From: Chiua virens | Lineage: Eukaryota > Basidiomycota > Agaricomycetes > Boletales > Boletaceae | Direction of reading: 5' to 3' | NCBI GenBank assembly: GCA_019787685.1 | Contig: JAHNUO010000021.1 | Span: 248,001 to 312,000, forward strand | DNA: 64,000 nt | Shown here: positions 22,976 to 36,024 of the stretch, piece by piece | Position numbering within the stretch: position 1 is the first letter of the stretch | Layout: the number at the start of each line of letters is the position of its first letter | Notes under the pieces: model-generated | Database searches by the model: none | Told to the model about the DNA's origin: nothing | The model's input: the letters and a program-made list of their open reading frames with translations, nothing else | Program-made: the position numbers and the translations under genes

Positions 22976-25900
22976 GTCAGCATATCGGAATCCACCTAGG
23001 CTACCCTTCTCACGCCTTCAACAGCAGCATGCTGAGCAACACCTCGTTCTCCAGCTTCTACGTACCAACATTGCAGCAGCTGCAGGGGTTGGAAGAGAGC
23101 AATGCTGCTTCCAGTTCACAGCAGTACGCACTCGCCAGTAATTGAGCGTTTGCCAGTGGTGAAGAAGTTCCAATGTCATACCTCCCATCTGATCTTGTAC
23201 TATTTGTATTACCGGTACATATCTGTAACATTTACCGCATCGTGTTGGAATCCATCAACAATGTTGTTTGTTTATCGCAAATATTGTCACACGTCGTTCT
23301 TGCTATTGTGGTGACGCTGGTTCTGATGTAACTCGCCACTGACAAGTACCGTCATCATTAGGAGCACTTGGACTCGCCACAGTAACTCGAACTAACTATG
23401 TCGCGTTTTGAAGCGCCACAAAGGGACGACCCAACTGTCAGCGGCTGCGTAGTACATCATGGCTCGCGCAGACCGCTGGGCATGGTAAGTATGTTCGGTA
23501 CTTGTTAATTATCATACCCTAACCGAGACAGAAAAAAGTTCCGTGCCATAAAACCGCAGAGTAATGCATCTACGCAGAGTGATGACCATCACTTTGCTGG
23601 CCTGGGTGGTAAAATGTTCGTTGCTGATATCCAGAAGGTATGCTGTATCTGATTTCCCTCACCGCACTTCTCGCAAATATTTGCAGTTCTTCGACGGACT
23701 ACTCGGTCCATTCGAAATCATTGCCGCGGACGCTGTATAGGCTCGCTCGCGAAGAGTACTTTCATTACCTGCAGAGCCGAACCGGTTGGCCGCAGTCCTA
23801 CATCTGAGAAGGCTGCGTAGACAAGAAGGCACTTGCGTCCAACGCCCGTAACGGCTTCGACCGAATTTGTATTGTTTATAATAGACGATATGATCGTCAC
23901 TCCGAGTCGCAGCCATGCCTTCAGTAAACCGAGGACGAGTGATGTTTGTCGAGGATGTCCGGAAATCGGTAAAGAGATCCGTCTGTAGGATTGGAAATCC
24001 ACGTCGATCTTCTATTGGTTCTCGCGAGTCCACGGAGAAGTAGGCAAGACCTGGGTCTGTGCGCCTTTGTGGTAATTCGCATATATTCATTAACTGAACA
24101 GTGAATCAACGTAATCAGTCGCGATGTGACGATGACGGTGCATCACACTTGGGTATACAGATTACTGGTAGGTGTTTGACAGCTATCAGGAATTCCCAGA
24201 CGGTTAGGGAGAAAAGTTTCAACTGCACTGCCGTCACAGACGAGGCCAAAATTAGAATCATTGCTCATCTTCGAACCCTGGATCAGACAGCGATAATGCT
24301 AAATTTCGAAAGAGGAAATCAAAGGGCCCTTCAGCGAGGCAACGTGGTAATGGTGAGTAGCACACTTCATGGCCACATACTACCAATCCAACGTAACATT
24401 TCGCCTACAGACGCCAACGCGATTGCACCTCGAACATAAGGTGTGCTTCATGTTATGTAGTTCGAAGAGTGTTTATGTTTTTCCTAGAATCGCACACACT
24501 CGATGCAACACCTATCACTACCCACTCATGACCATGGCCCAGACTTAGGGCAAGTTCAACTGGTGTTCAAAAAGGTACGTTGAATCGTTACTACAGTTAT
24601 TGCGTACTTAATACACACATAGATGAATGATTGGTGGCTTCAAATCTTTGTACGTTGACCCATTCCATCCGAGTCCGAGTTCTGGCATCCTTACTGATGT
24701 GCTTCTCAAAGGGATGCTTGTCGCACGGAGGCAGCAACGGGTCGGTAGTCTAGACCGTAGTACTAGTATATCGTCTTGCGTGTCTGCTCAGGGGACTTTC
24801 CAAATAGAGCATTTTTCAATTTTATCTCGAAGTTTGAAAGACCTAAATTACATAACAGTGTTCGATCGATCACTTTTACTCTCACTGGCACGTGCGCGTG
24901 TTACCTTGCTTGGCCATTTCTGCCAAGTCACCCTTGTATCACCCGAAAATTGTGGAACTGGCACGGTAGATCCTCTCAACGCCACATCCCACATCCCACT
25001 GGCAGTCTATGCCATTCCCGCTCGCTAATGGAGTCATTGATTTCTGGCCATGGGTGTGGAACTTCATCACTAGCAGCTACAGCCAAGGTAAATTCGTTAT
25101 CATGGCGTATCTGGAAAGTACTCCTCAATTATTCCACCGTGACCGTGCCACATGACACCTTGAGCGGAATTATATCCACTCCTGTGTGTCTTTACCCCCT
25201 TCAAGTTGGACAGACCAGTGTCAGCTGGGAAAGTTTCAGTGAGTCTTCTGCCCAGCTTCCCGCGTTCTTATGGACGACCTTTACTTCAGATTTGATTGCG
25301 AATACGAGCTGGAAATACGATTTCCTGCCACATCGACAATTTACTCGGTACACCCACTCATCGCGACCTCTCGTGTATTATAAACACAACAGTCATCGCA
25401 TCAGAACCGCTCTGAACTAGCAATTCAAATTCATCGAAATTCTTGGCGGCCATTGTTGATGGCCAGTCACAGAATATCCGGGGTTTGGCCTCCAACACCG
25501 TGGGCGATACATGATACTCTGTCTATACTTCTCTTGAGATTAACGACTCAACCAGCGATGTGAATGCCGCCTTCTTAACAGAATCGGCAAGCTTCTACGG
25601 TCTCTTATGTCAAATTATACAGACGACGTTGAATTCAGGCGCATTACTGGCAGGGCGTCATCGAGTTCTCCGGTACGGTGCGTCTTTATCCTGTACATAC
25701 CCACATCCACCCATGTCCTAAACAGTGCCCTAATCTCTATTCACTTTCCCAGTTCTTCCGATCCGCGTTTTCTGTGCCCCGATATAACATACCACAGGAA
25801 GAACAAGCCCATCTGAGCGGTGGCACCAAGTCAATTACAATGCTAGGATGGTCATTCCAATCTCCCTTCCCCGGGTACAGGTGCACGATCGTCGCGTTAA

Positions 25901-26780
25901 TGGCGTACGCCACCGCCGGGTACACACTCTGGAACATCTTCAATGAAAAGGGCCACGAATGCTCGACCGTTTCCGATCTGTTCAATCCCATCCACTTGAT
26001 GATGGTATGTACCTTTGGCGAGAGATTTATCCGGGGTGAGTTAGGGACACGAAGGGGCCAAGCACCACTCGGTAAACCACCATACAGAATACCAGAAGTC
26101 ACGGGTTGCCATATATCTGCGTGCGGTTCTCTCTGCTCGACCTCTGTCGAGTTGGTACTTACTATCCCCTCATCTCTTATAGATTGTACACAGCATGTTC
26201 AATACGTCCGAAGTGGTCTTGACGTGATCGTTTGACGTCTGCATTCTTGGGACTAACTAACTATTCTCTCTTGTAGCATCCATTCTGATTCGTCCTCAAC
26301 GACGCAGCAGGTTCAGGTGATGCAGAGGCTGTCTGGGATTGGTTCGGAGTAGATTGGGTGGCTCAGGTACGTGCGTGTTCGTATTCCCGGATCGGATTCA
26401 TCACGAGTGACTCTAGTACAGTTATTAAACGAGGCGAGTACTGTCACTCAATCTTCCTTGCTGGCAGCCTTCGTGTCTCGCTAATCCATTGCCATAAATT
26501 GGCGCTCACACCCACACACATTCCCAGCTCTATCGACTGTTCCCTGTAAGCCATGATTATTATCTATCTAGACTCATTTTCTCCCCTGACCTGAGTGCAT
26601 TTTGGCTGGCCTGTCCATGTATACTATTCGTATCTTGATTGTGGAGGGCTTTCTGCCGCCTGCCTGAGTTCTTTGTCTCGTAGTACTAAACGTAGTTAGC
26701 CCACTACTGGTGCTTTCAATTGAAGCTGAATGTCCGAGTCGGCGGTCCGAGTGTGTGACATTAGCATGACCCATGATCGT
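22976..26780. other. coding-like region without a secure model
   Basis: Several frames look partly coding. A plus-strand set at 23.46-23.64 kb reads MARADRWAW then FAGLGGKMFVADIQK before GT donors. A set at 24.63-25.15 kb includes VTLVSPENCGTGTVDPLNAT and DFWPWVWNFITSSYSQGK. A set at 25.68-26.24 kb includes GYTLWNIFNEKGHECSTVSD and NPIHLMMVC. I could not chain them into one gene, and frameshifts cannot be excluded. They may be remnants of one or two host genes. Confidence 0.3.
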
Positions 26781-26834
26781 GACCGTCCGTGACTCCGACG
26801 ACTCCGAACTTGAAATCGTACTACTCTACTACAA

Positions 26835-28907
26835 GCCCTAGTATGCACACTTTGGTAAGCCTGTTGCAACCTGAGGCAATTGTGGTACCAGCGCATCATC
26901 CGTCGCCTCCGACGGGTCACACGGATGTCTACGAGACGCATGGAATACCTACTTGGCCTTCACAGCTGAGGAGGTATAACCGACCCACATTGCCACGGAG
27001 CCTGGTGACGACGACACCGAGCGCTGACTCGCCCTTCGGGTGGCTTTTGACGGAGCATGACATTGAGCAGTTTGGGGATAGGTTAGTGTTCCTTTGACGC
27101 AACTGCTCAAATAAACTTACATATCACGGCGAGTAGAGTTATTACATGCATTGATAACTGGAAGGTACTGCCTCATCCGTGTGGTGTAACCTATTGTTAC
27201 AATGAGGTGTTGGTAAGTAACTAGACGTTGTGTACTCACATGTTATTGATCCAGCGATCAGAACACTATCACTGGATTCAACATTCAGTGGTGTGACTCA
27301 GTGCAACGGATACGTGATTTCGAGGAGTGGATTACTGCGGCGCAAGCACGAGCCAACCCCAAATGGCTCATGTACGCGGAACCTATCCACCTGGCCGATA
27401 GCCCGGATCAAAGTGATATGTACGAATATTATTATGTTGACTCCGTGCGGCGGCTCGTTACCTGGAAACAGAACGTCTCTGCAGAATTGTTGTTTCAAGA
27501 ATCTGCTTATATCCACGACAAAGAGCACCTGCGTGAGTTTTTCTGATAAATTGTTTTCTCTATGTGTATTGATATCTCTTTCATAGGACGGGAACTTGAG
27601 GCACAATTCTGGAAACACGTTGAATACTTCCTTTTTGAACAATCGTTACCTCTGTCCGAAATTCAATCTCTATGCCAGGAGCTTCGCTACCTCTGTGTTG
27701 GTAAGTTCCTTTGTAGAGAAAGATGAGTCACAACACTCAGTCCCTTCGCCGATAGAAGCCGCTACTATGGAGGGCACTGTGGCTGCCTCAATATTTGGCA
27801 ACCCAGATACAACGGAAAAGCTTCTGAGATACTTAAGCGAAGCTGGTATGCTTGTCCGGAGCATATCATGATCCACCTTACATTGACATTTCATCAGTTG
27901 AATCATGCGGGGGCCCAGCGGACGAATTCACTGTTGCACTGTTCGGTGAGGGAACAACTTGAAACAACTTTTTTTTCCAAACTAAATGACATCTTCAACG
28001 GCCAGGCAGAATTAAATCCACACTCTGTAAGTAATGCATGTCAACAATTTCGGGTATTTATTCCACGTCTCAACAGGTCACCACCAGTTCTTGCATATGC
28101 ATGGTTTCCCAGAAGCCTGACTTATCCAATCTCACTCTTTGAAGGTGTCACAGATGATGGCACAACGAAGCGTCATTACTGGAAATGTCATGTTCCTCTT
28201 TCCGGCGATTGTGGAACGTTTGAAAGCCATTTGCGTTGATAATATTGTCAATGCAGTGGACGTGAAAACGTTTGTGGATGACATGAGTTATCAAGTCAAT
28301 AGTCAGATAATGCTAGTAGGTCGCATAATCACGGACTAAATTTACCTTTACTCATGAGCGGTCATTAGTCTGGAGTCCTCATGGCAGTTGATTGTACAAT
28401 CATGAGCATTCCGGTCCTTGGTACCCTGACTGCTACCAAAACACTCTGCACAATATCTTTCCTTCTCGGGGCCATTTCCTTGTTCATAGGGTTGTTGGCT
28501 CAGCGCTTCGGCGAACGGATGAGGTCTATCGCATTTTCGGTATGTCGGTGGTATCCATCTTGTTTAGTTGTCGGTACACGATCGTGACCACTACTATTAC
28601 AGGAATTTGTATTGAATGAAGGCATTGACAAAATTATGCTCATATTTGGCCTACCGGGCATTTGTTGTGTCATAAGGTGAGCGATACATTCACCACGTTA
28701 TTTTTGTTTTGTTGAGAATGATCCGAAAGTGGTGCTTTTACGATTTCCGCCTTTGTGGCGGGCCTTCTGCTTGATCCATCGAGTTCGTGGGGTACAAGTG
28801 GCGCTTACATCGTGACCCTTGTGCTCGTTTCGGGACCATTTTGGTTGTCAGCGACTGCAACCTTTCGTACTGGACTGGTTTATCCGGATGATGCACGCCA
28901 TCTATAG
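26835..28907 (+). CDS. WW-like, multi-membrane-spanning protein
   Basis: Exons include a leader with PFGWLLTEHDIEQFGDR, VITCIDNWKVLPHPCGVTY, then a WW-like segment NPKWLMYAEPIHL..YEYYYVDSVRRLVTW, and FWKHVEYFLFEQSLPLSEIQ. After that come LTFHQLNHAGAQR, several hydrophobic helices (TLCTISFLLGAISLFIGLLA; AFVAGLLLDPSSSWGT) and GAYIVTLVLVSGPFWLSATA, ending YPDDARHL. This layout, one WW-like domain followed by membrane helices, is a common uncharacterised Agaricomycete family likely placed in an internal membrane. Intron edges between 27.2 and 28.6 kb are uncertain, and one junction near 27254 does not keep phase, so a defect or a missed exon is possible. Confidence 0.5.
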
Positions 28908-29600
28908 CATTTTCTCAGTGGATACAGTAGGCCCAATGTCCGAACACTCCAACTCGTGATAGCATTGACGCGTAGACGTTGAATGATTTGAATCGTTTAT
29001 ATTTCTGTTTCTCATTGTGTGATTTCTTGTAGTAATGCCTCCGTGTATGCATATATACTACCATGGCATTCACATTCACGATGTTTTCCCCGTTACCTAA
29101 AATCCGAGTCGTCCGATTCAAAGGACCACCAGCTACACCGCGGCCTATATCGCCGGGAACGGATTTTCATCAGTGTTTCCTTAGTACTCCAGCCTCTTCT
29201 GTTTTCATTGCAACTGTTGATACTCATTTATCCGCCATTTGCCATATCATACCTGCATTGTATTTAGTTGTAATAATCATTTACTCATGCCTGCTTGTTA
29301 CCAATTCTGTGCCAGCATGCTACAAGCCAGATAATACTGAACTCATTATATCGAAGCAGTGATCCATGCTGACAACTGTCCACCAACTGTATCAGCACTG
29401 AGATAGCATTTCTATCAACACATGCTTCTTCTGTCCTCTTTTCATACCCTAGCTTTCTGCTGCCCTTGTTACATGTACCATATCTGACATTATTCTATCA
29501 GCATCAGCTTTGCAATTGTTTGTCATATCTGTCTGGTTATAGCAGCTCCCTCACAGTTTCCTGATGCATTGAACTATTTAGGATGTGTGCATGTCAAGAC
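28908..29600. other. no supported gene
   Basis: A frame at 29063-29362 is open but ends in a low-complexity hydrophobic stretch with no motif. The region leads into the helicase pseudogene, whose 5' part (P-loop) is missing. Confidence 0.4.
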
Positions 29601-30987
29601 AGTTTGCTTCTAAGTGCTCCCACTGGATGTGCTGCTATTTTAATAAGAGGGTACACAATTCATGCACTTACTTATCTTCCGGGCAAGTTGACTACGGCTA
29701 ATTGAGAGGAATTGGAAGATACCTGGGCTAATGTGAAGCACCTCATTCTCAATGAAATCTCAATGGTATCTGCAGAAACTCTTTGTCAGATATCTGAAAG
29801 AATTTCAATGGCAAAGGGGTTTCAATCTATGAGTAAGGACAAACCATTTGGAGGCGTGTCGGTCATATTCGCTGGAGATCTATGCCAGCTATGTCCCGTA
29901 ATCGGACAGCCGTTATTCTCTCATGTGTTTCGTAAAACACTTTCTGCATATACGAAAGGTACCAACAGCGGCCAACAAGGATTCTTCGGTGCGAATGTAT
30001 GGTCAGAATTAACACATGTCGTCATGCTTCGAACGAACATTCGAGCGCAGGAAGATTCTGAATTCATCAGGTTGCTAGAACGTATGCGAATAGGAAACGG
30101 AACAAGCTCTGCAGCTGGGATGAGCTCGGTTTCGGATTACGACATATTGAAGTCCAAATTGATGGAACACTTAGCTGTGGAGAATCCGTTGGAATATCAA
30201 GAATTGTGCAGCGCACCTGTCGTCTTTGGAGAAAGGCACCTGCGAGATCAATTTAATGAGGCGCACGCCCGTCAGTTTGCACAGAAAACGCATCAAGAGT
30301 TCAATATGTTTTTATCCGCAGATAAAGTGAAAAGGATGCGATTGACTGGAAACAAGCGGTTGCGGATGTGCAAAGTACGATGTAAATATAGTTCGAAAGA
30401 CCTACTAGGATTCCTCCCGCTTATTCCAGGAATGCCTGTAATGATATCTGAGAATCTGTCCATGCGGCGGATGGTTGTAAATGGTACAGAAGGCATTCTG
30501 AGAGAAGTTCATTATCAGAATACGAATGAAGGGAAAGAAGCCGTTTGTGCTTACGTTGAGGTTGCAAACTGTAACATTATGTAACGTGCGATCCGACAAT
30601 CCTGACCTTGTTCCTGTCTTTCCACAGACAACTTCCTTTTCTCATAAATTGCATTCTTCCGGGCAGACGATTCGTATTTCTCGCACACAGCTACCTTTAC
30701 ATCCTGCGTGGGCTTTTACAGATTACAAGGTTCAGGGCAAAACGCTAACACGCGTCGTCGTTGATCTCGCGAGCGCAAGAGGCGTACAGAATGGGTATGT
30801 CATGTTGTCGCGCGCAAAAGGATTCTCGAAGCTTGGCATCCTAAGATGGTTCCCTCCTCATCGTATCTTCAGCCGCATTCGAGAAGACCTCAGACATGAA
30901 CTGGCGCGACTGTGCGATTTGGACAAACAAACAAAGGATATGTTTGTTCACCTGCTTTCTTCTGATTCATCATCTCAAACTATTTAG
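29598..30987 (+). pseudogene. PIF1-like (Helitron-type) helicase, 5'-truncated
   Basis: The frame opens with SLLLSAPTGCAAILI and IRGYTIHALTYLPGK, meets a TGA at 29703-29705, and continues with the Walker B region HLILNEISMVS, then PFGGVSVIFAGDLCQLCPV (Q motif of PIF1), NIRAQEDSEF, LPLIPGMPVMISENLS and MVVNGTEG. After a one-base frame change near 30580 it resumes with FTDYKVQGKTLTRVVVDLAS and GYVMLSRAKG, ending SSDSSSQTI. In this family the helicase drives Helitron rolling-circle transposition. Here the P-loop is absent and two lesions are present, so it cannot act as a helicase. It is CpG-rich compared with the 5.1-kb fragment, suggesting a younger copy. Confidence 0.8.
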
Positions 30988-31042
30988 TCGTTGTCGGCTT
31001 TCAGTGCTTTCATTTTTTCCTTTACAGACAGCATCCGCTCAC

Positions 31043-32160
31043 ATGGCCTACTTGTCTTTATGTCCTCAGAAGCCTCGCATAACGTCCTGGCCCAAATCCC
31101 TCTCCACCTCTATTGAATGCTACGGACAATCTAACGACTCTATCCCTGTCATGCTTTTCCCTTACAGTCTCGAAGATCTGGCTTCCTTTGCAGATGTAAT
31201 CGAAGACAGCACCATCTCTGATTCCTCGCGCAACCAATGCTTCGTATACAGGCCCTATCCGACCCTTCCACACTTGACATCCGAACAATCTTTTTTCGCA
31301 TCCACGGATTTTTACATGAATTTTGTTTATTAGACTTCGGAAATTGGGACGGGTGAGTATCATTTCAATGTGTTTTATTACACCTAAATATCCACAATGA
31401 CATTCGATAGCTTGCGTGAAACAGTTCCTTGCGCGATTCAGCGTGTAGTCCTCAGCGGAGGATCATGCAAGACAGCATGGAGCGCCCAGCTTCACGGACT
31501 AAACCTTATCCGTGAATTTGTTGCTCGAACTATGAAATTACCTGTTGTCGGCAATAATTTCACGAGCGTTTTTCGTTTCAAACGAAATATTTTTCAAAAG
31601 GTTTCTCTTTCTTTTTTTTTCATTTCAATGGAAAGAACTCACGTTGTTGAAGGGTCACGACAAAAACGCATTTCAACCGTCAGACCCGAAAGGCTGGTTG
31701 AAACGACTGGAAGGGCATTGGTCCTTGCACCCTAAACTTCCTATAGTCCATTTCGACGGTGCCTCCCGCATCGCACTGATTCCCGAAATCTCTCTTAGTA
31801 CAGGTGACTTCGTCGAATTAGACGTCGAAGTTGAACTTGTCCGTGTTCGGAATCCACCACCTTCACGTGGAAGATCTGTTCGAGTCGGTTTCTGTTTTAA
31901 TCATCTGATTCGACTTTCCAATGCTGTTTCCAACAAAGAACATGACACTGTACGCATTTCCTGCTCGTGACTGTTCTATATCTGCTAACACTTTTGACTA
32001 TTAGCTGACGACTAGGAAACGAGCGCGTTCTTGTACTCCTATTGAAACCCCGGTCGTCAAGCGTCGTCATACCGCTATTTCAATCCCGTCACAGCCTGGC
32101 GAATCACACCGTTCAGAAGCTCACGACGGGACTGCTGAAGTTATGAATACCGGAAACTGA
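31043..32160 (+). CDS. unidentified multi-exon gene downstream of the helicase
   Basis: Coding-like exons read MAYLSLCPQKPRITSWPKS (31043 on) through RNQCFVYRPYPTLPHLTSEQ. After at least two introns come ELTLLKGHDKNAFQPSDPKG, WSLHPKLPIVHFDGASRIAL and SLSTGDFVELDVEVELVRV. After a 55-bp intron comes a basic tail LTTRKRARSCTPIETPVVKR ending at 32160. The model between 31.3 and 31.62 kb is uncertain and may be two genes. I do not recognise the fold. The compact beta-strand-rich centre followed by a basic, nuclear-signal-like tail suggests a nuclear protein, which is inference only. Confidence 0.4.
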
Positions 32161-32627
32161 TCGTGGACTCTTGCAACCTCTCCTTTTCCGTGTTTGCTTC
32201 TTGTATCCGAGTTGTCTTCCGGACAATCGTTCACTCTGCTGATCTAAATGACTGAGTATATAAGTTTAATGTATCCACTGTCTTCAAAATCTTGCTCGTG
32301 AATTGTACAATGTGTCATGGTGATCACATAATCTGTTTATTGCTTGGGGTCCAGGTCTGCCCGTAGGGCTGTTAAATGACCAAGGGTACTGTGCACGAAA
32401 GTAAAGACATTCTAATGACATGATTCATTTGCCCTTCGTCTACTTACTTTACCAATGACGGGTACTGTAATGGAGTAGTACCGCGATTCTTTGAACATAC
32501 GTGTGATGCACTTCCGCTCATCGAACTCATGCTACTAGTCGTCTATGCCGAACGAACGCTCAAAAACGAAGCAGTAAAAGCACGCAAAGCTTTGCAACCT
32601 GGAAAATGTGCGAAAGTTCAAGTTAGT

Positions 32628-33361
32628 TTACCGAACGGTGCACAATAATTTACCGACGAGACGAAACCATCGAAATTGCCCCCACCGTTGCCGACGGGGA
32701 CTGAATTGTTGCCATTGGCATATAAGGTCAAGATAAAGGACAATGTTGAACGACAGACCTAGACCAGTTCCCGGTCCAGGAATAGTATATAATATAACAA
32801 CGAGGTAATAGAACAACATAAGAAAAGCATTCCCTTCATCGCCAACGTGGATTTTCTGGGTCTGTGTCAGACCTGACGCCGATCTGGAGATCATAACTTC
32901 ACAGCTAGACGATATTATATTTGAGAAAAACGCACTCGTTTCAGAAAACCCCTGGCACTGGATATTCAAGTCGGCAGAAGCAGCGGAGCATTGCTCTATG
33001 GCGACCAATAGGCTTGCCAGAAATTTGTCGTAAACGTCCTGACCCAGAACGGCGATAATGTCGCTCGCATAGTCCTCATAGTCCTCCTGAACTTCCATCA
33101 TGAGGTTGCTCGCATTTTGCTTCTTGATCACGGTTTTGGTCCAACGCCTCAAAATTTCGGCGTACGACAATGGTCGTCTTCGCGAGGGCAACTATCAGAT
33201 AATCAAAGGTGTGGAATCCTGTCACGATTGACAGGTGGCAGAGATAAATTGTTGAGACGTACCTGCTCATATAGGATTTCACGCACACGGGGACTCAAGA
33301 GAACCCTTTCGTTGACCTCTTTCCCCGCATGCTCGAACAAGTTCATAGGTAAAGTCGCCAT
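32628..33361 (-). CDS. unidentified two-exon protein with hydrophobic helices, about 220 aa
   Basis: A clean model: exon 1 at 33361-33263 (MATLPMNLFEHAGKEVNERV..REILYEQ) and exon 2 at 33191-32628, with a 71-bp GT..AG intron. The N-terminal half is charged and helical (LSYAEILRRWTKTVIKKQNA). The centre is EDYEDYASDIIAVLGQDVYD. The C-terminal half contains two hydrophobic stretches (NAFLMLFYYLVVILYTIPG; LGLSFNIVLYLDLICQW) and a basic end. Possibly membrane-associated. The family is not recognised. It is convergent with the 31.0-32.2 kb gene. Confidence 0.5.
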
Positions 33362-33829
33362 AGCGGAGGTAGGTCTTGTCGTGAATTGCAGTACGTTAGA
33401 ATGGTGTGCTTGAATTGTTATAAATGAAACTGAGTTTCAATTCCTGTGCTGAAATTACCGAGTCATGCTTATCAGATCCTGTTTCACGTCAGAGAAGCAC
33501 GGTAGCGAGAGACTGACAATCTGACACGGCGACGAATGATTACAAATCAATTACGTTACTACGTAGCCTAGGGAAAGTTCATGCCCACTTACTGATCAGG
33601 GGTTCCATCGAGGGCAGTGTATTGGTTTGCTTCGAAGATGGCAAGTAACTCGGACGTGACGCCGATCTTGTGTTTGGTGGTCAAGGGGAGGAAATCCAGG
33701 CACTGCGAACGGGAGGGAGCACTCAGCGGTCACCAGTCAGACTTGGAGTGTTCCGCTTCAAGTATAGTCACTAGTAGTACTACGGGCGTGCGGTGCCGTA
33801 ACCGCGTGGTCAGGCTGGCATTGTGACAG

Positions 33830-33960
33830 CGTCAGAGAAGCATGTCAGTGTGAAACCGACACAGTCTGATACTCTGACTTGTGAAGCAGACACTCAGTAC
33901 GTACTGACAATTAGTACGGCATTACACTGAGTGAGTGACTCAACTGTCAGTGTCTCACAG
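33830..33960. repeat. short dispersed repeat, GTCAGAGAAGCATGTCAGTG type
   Basis: GTCAGAGAAGCATGTCAGTG at about 33831 recurs at about 40616, and a shorter version (GTCAGAGAAGCAC) lies near 33486. GTCAGTGTCTCAC near 33944 matches the reverse complement of the right copy's AGTGAGACACTGAC. The block therefore has an inverted-repeat, MITE-like character. The two main copies flank the MULE-like element at about 150 bp and 720 bp. Confidence 0.55.
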
Positions 33961-34009
33961 TGGTTTCTTTAGGATGAACCTAAATGTTAGCCCCGACGTG
34001 AATCCCAGT

Positions 34010-34051
34010 GTTGTGTCGCTTGTTACCACTCGGTGCTTTTCTCGGCTAACA
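34010..34051 (+). repeat. left inner inverted repeat of the MULE-like element
   Basis: GTTGTGTCGCTTGTTACCAC and the following 22 nt, ending CTCGGCTAACA, are found inverted at 39607-39650. The left end itself is bounded by ATGTTAGCC (33984) and GGCTAACAT (34044), a smaller nested palindrome. Confidence 0.9.
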
Positions 34052-34234
34052 TGTAGAGAAGAAACACAAGTCCGAGCAATCCTGTAAAGGGAGCCCCCAA
34101 AAACCACCAAACAAAGATAAACAAAAATTAAAAGAAATCATTAATGCAGTCCATATATAAGGCCCGCCCTCGGAATAAGATTCCCCATATCCAGACGCCC
34201 AGCAGTTCTTTGTTTCAACCTTTCCTGTATCCCA

Positions 34235-35389
34235 TCAGAGCAACTCGGTGTCGTTCGTCGCATTGACTTCATCGTTGCCTGCCATGTCGTCCTGTTGCTC
34301 TCCTACCTCCTTGATATGTACGCGCAGTGCGCTTTGCGTGAAGCTCTCGCCACAGTGGTCACACTGTTCAAAGAAATCGTCCGTCTGATGTCCGGCAAGT
34401 CCAAGTCTTGATGGGCCAGGAACTTCTGCACGTGAGTTTCTGTTGGACATACGGCGACGTGGCAACTGATAAGGTGTAGATCGATGCAATGCAATGACAT
34501 TAATAGGCGATTGACCTATTGTACACTTAAAATATAGTTAATTAATAAAATTTTGTTTGACTTACTTGCGTGTCCATTATACGGGTGATAACGGCGGTGA
34601 GGTGTAGCAAGTATGAGTGGCCGCGAGAGGCCACTACGAAGCTGGTGTATCCCTGGGTACACCGAGACGTGAACACTAAAATATCCTCGGACAAACGGTG
34701 CCGGATGTTGAAGCAACGTCGGATCTCCTGTAACAAGGCGGCGCCATCTCGCAAGGATGCTGTTTATGTTTGGCACACCGACTAACAAGAAGTGAGTGCG
34801 CAAGAAACATCGAGTGAAGTAGTAAATACCTACAAGTCAACGTTGGCAGGTACTCATAGGGAGATTCATACAACGTCATCAAGTAAATCCTGGTCAAGTC
34901 AACTAAAGACGAGTTGAGTACCTTGCTTGAAATGGCGCAGGAAAACTTACGATAAAATCCACAATGATTATCGGCGTAGTGGCAGCGCACTACCGTATGT
35001 CGTGAAATGAACTCGTCAACGAATCGAGCTGGGGTTAGCTGACTTGATACGAGTGCACAGAAGCACTCGAATACAAGACCACGCCGCTCCATCCAATGGA
35101 AAACACCACTCGGGACGATGCGAGCGCCATGTGGACCAAGTGGGCTGTACTATCGCTCAGCATCACGTATTCTAGGAGCTGGGGTGACTTACTATGCAAT
35201 TGTAATGATGCGACCAAGATCGCGAGTGTAAATGACAAGGTCGGTGGATGTCCGCTGAGCGACAATGCAGGGGTGGTACACCACATCGACAGAAGGAATC
35301 TCGGGGACAACGGGTACGATGGGAAGCACTGGCAACGGAGACGGTGAACGAGCAGGAAGACGAGCGGCAGGCATAGTAAAACTGATCAA
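34235..35389 (-). CDS. C2H2 zinc-finger accessory gene of the MULE-like element
   Basis: Minus-strand exons start MPAARLPARSPSPLPVLPIV (ATG at 35374, or 35389 five codons upstream), then LLEYVMLSDSTAHLVHMALA with FSIGWSGVVLYSSAS, RFVDEFISRHTVVRCHYADN with LTRIYLMTLYESPYEYLPTL, NINSILARWRRLVTGDPTLL with APFVRGYFSVHV, and a last exon with a zinc finger of type C-x2-C-x..-H (QCDHCGESFTQSALRVHI) and acidic end NDTELL. TATATAAAG near 35446-35455 on this strand is a plausible TATA box. The junction after RIITIA is not resolved. Lying inside the inverted ends and divergent from the transposase, it is probably element-encoded, perhaps an auxiliary DNA-binding factor. Confidence 0.55.
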
Positions 35390-36024
35390 AAACGATGAGG
35401 TCGCAAATAGGGCTCGAAGTGAGGAGCTCCTACCTGGCAGGGAGCCTTTATATACCCATCCAATGCCCAGCCCAATGAAATCTTGAGTCTAAACACCGAT
35501 ATTGATGATATGATTTTGTGCCACGGCGATCTTGACAAGCGCGCAAAGTTCTATGGGTGGGAGAGAAAATGTATAAGATCCTGTCAGAAATATACGATAG
35601 ATAAATGAGAAACATTGCTCACGTACCAGTATCCATTCAAACCGGCCCTCTTGGGTCACGAACGACCGCCTACACTGTCAAAAAACCACCACACCTTCCA
35701 AAAACGAGCACGGCAATGTCTTCAAGTACTTTACGAAGCGGCCACAAGATCCGAGCAGCTTGAGAAATGGCACGATACGTGCGGCATCGTCGTGCTGAGG
35801 GGTCGTGTTGAGGTCATGGCTCTGGGTGAACGTGGTAGGTAGAGGAAAAAGCGTGGCAAAGTTAGCTATGGCTGTGCCACAACGCCACCAAAAAAGGAAG
35901 GCAGCAGCTTATCTTCGACGATGATCGTCGAGGAGACCCCCCTGGGTCACCGTCGATAAACCCAGCTATGTCGGCTCGAAGACACATATATAAATGGTGA
36001 GCACATTGGACGATCCTCCCATTG
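35390..36024. promoter_or_regulatory. divergent promoter region of the MULE-like element
   Basis: About 635 bp separate the two start codons. A TATA box for the left gene lies at about 35446-35455 (reverse strand) and one for the transposase at about 35985-35993 (CATATATAAATG). No motif shared by both halves was identified. Confidence 0.45.

Noticed and set aside
24776..25420. 214-codon frame on the plus strand
   Set aside because: Other frames over the same DNA look more coding (DFWPWVWNF and similar), and this one lacks domain, splice or composition support.
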